Source: QQUK01 sp913009765 | Lineage (GTDB): Bacteria > Zixibacteria > MSB-5A5 > GN15 > FEB-12 | NCBI GenBank assembly: GCA_937900185.1 | Contig: CALCCW010000314.1 | Coordinates: 1-14,354 of the forward strand | Reading direction: 5' to 3' | Length of the DNA stretch: 14,354 nt | Shown here: piece after piece, positions 12,827 through 14,354 of the stretch | How the letters are laid out: every line of letters begins with the position of its first letter | Position numbering within the stretch: the first letter of the stretch is position 1 | The notes under the pieces: model-generated | Seen by the model: the letters and a program-made list of their open reading frames with translations, nothing else | Told to the model about the DNA's origin: nothing | Databases searched by the model: none | Position numbers and translations under genes: made by a program

Positions 12827-14260
12827 TTAACCTATAGAGCCTTCCATTTCAAGTTCAATTAAACGATTTAATTCAACCGCATACTCAAGAGGGAGTGCTT
12901 TTGTAAATGGTTCCATGAACCCGTTTACAATGAGTAGTCGAGCTTCATCTTCTGTGAGTCCTCGGGAAGTGAGGTAGAAGAGCTGTTCTTCGGCAACTTT
13001 TGATACGCGGGCTTCATGTTCAACTCGTACTTGTTCGTTGTCGATTTCCATTGTTGGGTATGTGTCAGAACGGGCATTTTCTCCTATAAGTAACGCATCG
13101 CATTCAACCGAAGCTTTTGCACCTGTAGCGTTTTTGTGAATTTTAACCATTCCGCGATATGTCGCTCTGCCGTTATCTTTTGAAATAGATTTTGATGTAA
13201 TCCGTGATGATGTATTTGGGGCGGCATGTATCATTTTTGCTCCGGCATCCTGATGTTGGTCAATACCTGCAAAAGCAACAGAAAGCATTTCACCTTTGGC
13301 ACCTTCGCCTAAGAGCTGAACACATGGGTATTTCATCGTTAAACGAGAACCTAAATTGCCGTCGACCCATTCAATAGTTGAGTTTTTGTAAGCTGATGCT
13401 CTTTTGGTTACTAAGTTGTAAATATTCCGCGACCAGTTTTGAATTGTAGTATAACGGATATAAGCATCATCTAAAGCTTTTAATTCCACAACTGCTGTGT
13501 GGAGGGAATTGGTTGAGTAGACCGGAGCAGTACATCCTTCGATATAATGAAGTCTGGCACCTTCGTCTGCGACTATGAGAGTTCTCTCAAACTGTCCCAT
13601 ATTTTCAGCGTTGATTCTAAAATAGGCTTGAAGAGGGATACCTACATCAATTCCCTTTGGTACATAAATAAATGAACCACCCGACCATACTGCTGTGTTT
13701 AAGGCAGCAAATTTATTGTCTGTGGAAGGTATTACCGTACCAAAATGTTCTCTGACTATTTCAGGATATTCACGAAGAGCGGAATCCATGTCCAAAAAGA
13801 TAATTCCTTTTTTCTCTAAATCTTTTTGCATAGAGTGATAAACAACTTCCGATTCGTATTGAGCAGACACACCACCGAGGAATTTCTTCTCAGCTTCGGG
13901 GATACCGAGTTTATCAAAAGTTTTTTTAATATATTCAGGGACATCATCCCAATCATCTTTTTTAGCTTCAATCGGTTTCATGAAATAATAAATATCATCA
14001 AAATCAATTTCTTTAAGTATTTCGGCATTGCCCCATTTCGGCATTTCTTTTTTATAGAAAACTTCAAGAGCTTCATGGCGAATTTCCGCCATCCATTTCG
14101 GCTCTTTTTTCATTTTAGAAATCATCTCAACTACTTCATGATTGATTCCTTTGGTACCTTTGTGAAAATAATCAACAGGATCATGAAAGCCGTACTTTGA
14201 CTCGTAGTCTTCATTTAGCTTTGAAAGCTCTTGATTTTGTTTATTGAGTGATTCAGACAT
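12827..14260 (-). CDS. sufB: SufB, SUF scaffold subunit
   Basis: SufB is the main site of Fe-S assembly in the SufBC2D complex. The 477-residue protein is close to E. coli SufB (495). Landmarks are KKEPKWMAEIRHEALE near the N terminus, WSGGSFIYVPKGIDVG, LHYIEGCTAP, MKYPCVQLLGEGAKGEMLSV and the ECDALLIG box with Cys387. Cys387 matches E. coli Cys405, the proposed sulfur acceptor. QVRVEHEARVSKVAEEQLFYL and SRGLTEDEA follow. ATG 14260 lies 2 bases after the sufC stop. SufB is the best-conserved member of the operon and anchors the identification. Confidence 0.98.
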   Translation of the reverse strand: MSESLNKQNQELSKLNEDYESKYGFHDPVDYFHKGTKGINHEVVEMISKMKKEPKWMAEIRHEALEVFYKKEMPKWGNAEILKEIDFDDIYYFMKPIEAKKDDWDDVPEYIKKTFDKLGIPEAEKKFLGGVSAQYESEVVYHSMQKDLEKKGIIFLDMDSALREYPEIVREHFGTVIPSTDNKFAALNTAVWSGGSFIYVPKGIDVGIPLQAYFRINAENMGQFERTLIVADEGARLHYIEGCTAPVYSTNSLHTAVVELKALDDAYIRYTTIQNWSRNIYNLVTKRASAYKNSTIEWVDGNLGSRLTMKYPCVQLLGEGAKGEMLSVAFAGIDQHQDAGAKMIHAAPNTSSRITSKSISKDNGRATYRGMVKIHKNATGAKASVECDALLIGENARSDTYPTMEIDNEQVRVEHEARVSKVAEEQLFYLTSRGLTEDEARLLIVNGFMEPFTKALPLEYAVELNRLIELEMEGSIG

Positions 14261-14262
14261 AT

Positions 14263-14354
14263 TTAGACTCCAGTTTTTTCCTCGTTAAGCCATTCATACC
14301 CGGAATCTTCTAATTTTAATGCAAGCTCAGGTCCGCCGGACATCACAAACTTTC
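14263..14354 (-). CDS. sufC: SufC ATPase, C-terminal fragment (runs off the window)
   Basis: The last 29 codons and TAA (14263-14265) of a gene entering from the right edge are visible: KFVMSGGPELALKLEDSGYE then WLNEEKTGV. The GGPELALxLExxGYEWL ending is typical of SufC, the ABC-type ATPase of the SUF scaffold. The position directly before sufB (2-base gap) gives the common sufC-sufB-sufD order. The Walker motifs and the promoter lie outside the window. Confidence 0.92.
   Translation of the reverse strand, partial: KFVMSGGPELALKLEDSGYEWLNEEKTGV

Overview
This is an AT-rich bacterial contig with long intact genes, short operon-like spacings and AAGGA-type ribosome binding sites. The taxon is not certain from sequence alone. 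The SUF set with SufU rather than SufE, a FabL-type enoyl-ACP reductase, a type-2 (thioredoxin-reductase-like) ferredoxin-NADP reductase, glutaminyl-tRNA synthetase and a UGA-containing peroxiredoxin suggest a non-model, probably uncultured lineage that can make selenoproteins. UGA is a normal stop here: nadA ends with it, and no other gene in the window contains an in-frame UGA.

Left edge (1-158): not trustworthy as genome. Bases 93-158 are an Illumina TruSeq P7/index adapter preceded by a 12-base poly-T, so bases 1-92 cannot be assumed to belong to the genome. Genomic sequence effectively begins at 159.

Plus-strand block (159-7748): the tail of a redoxin-like gene; a BCP-type peroxiredoxin whose active-site codon is UGA, with a SECIS-like hairpin, so most probably a selenoprotein; glnS; a type-2 ferredoxin/flavodoxin-NADP(+) reductase; nadA (NAD synthesis, [4Fe-4S] enzyme); then, behind its own sigma70-like promoter, a lipoyl-dependent 2-oxo acid dehydrogenase E2, lipB (octanoyl transfer for lipoylation) and a fabL-like enoyl-ACP reductase. 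E2, lipB and fabL share a theme, because octanoyl-ACP from fatty acid synthesis is the LipB donor and E2 is a lipoylated acceptor.

Intergenic nest (7749-9118): about 1.4 kb between convergent operons. It is filled with different palindromic and dispersed repeats (at least eight hairpin-type elements, including two 64-base direct copies) around one small, apparently decayed hypothetical gene.

Minus-strand block (14354-9119): an SUF iron-sulfur assembly operon read right to left as sufC (partial), sufB, sufD, a Rieske-type ferredoxin, sufS, sufU, sufT. Spacings are between -8 and 12 bases. It would supply Fe-S clusters to clients such as NadA.
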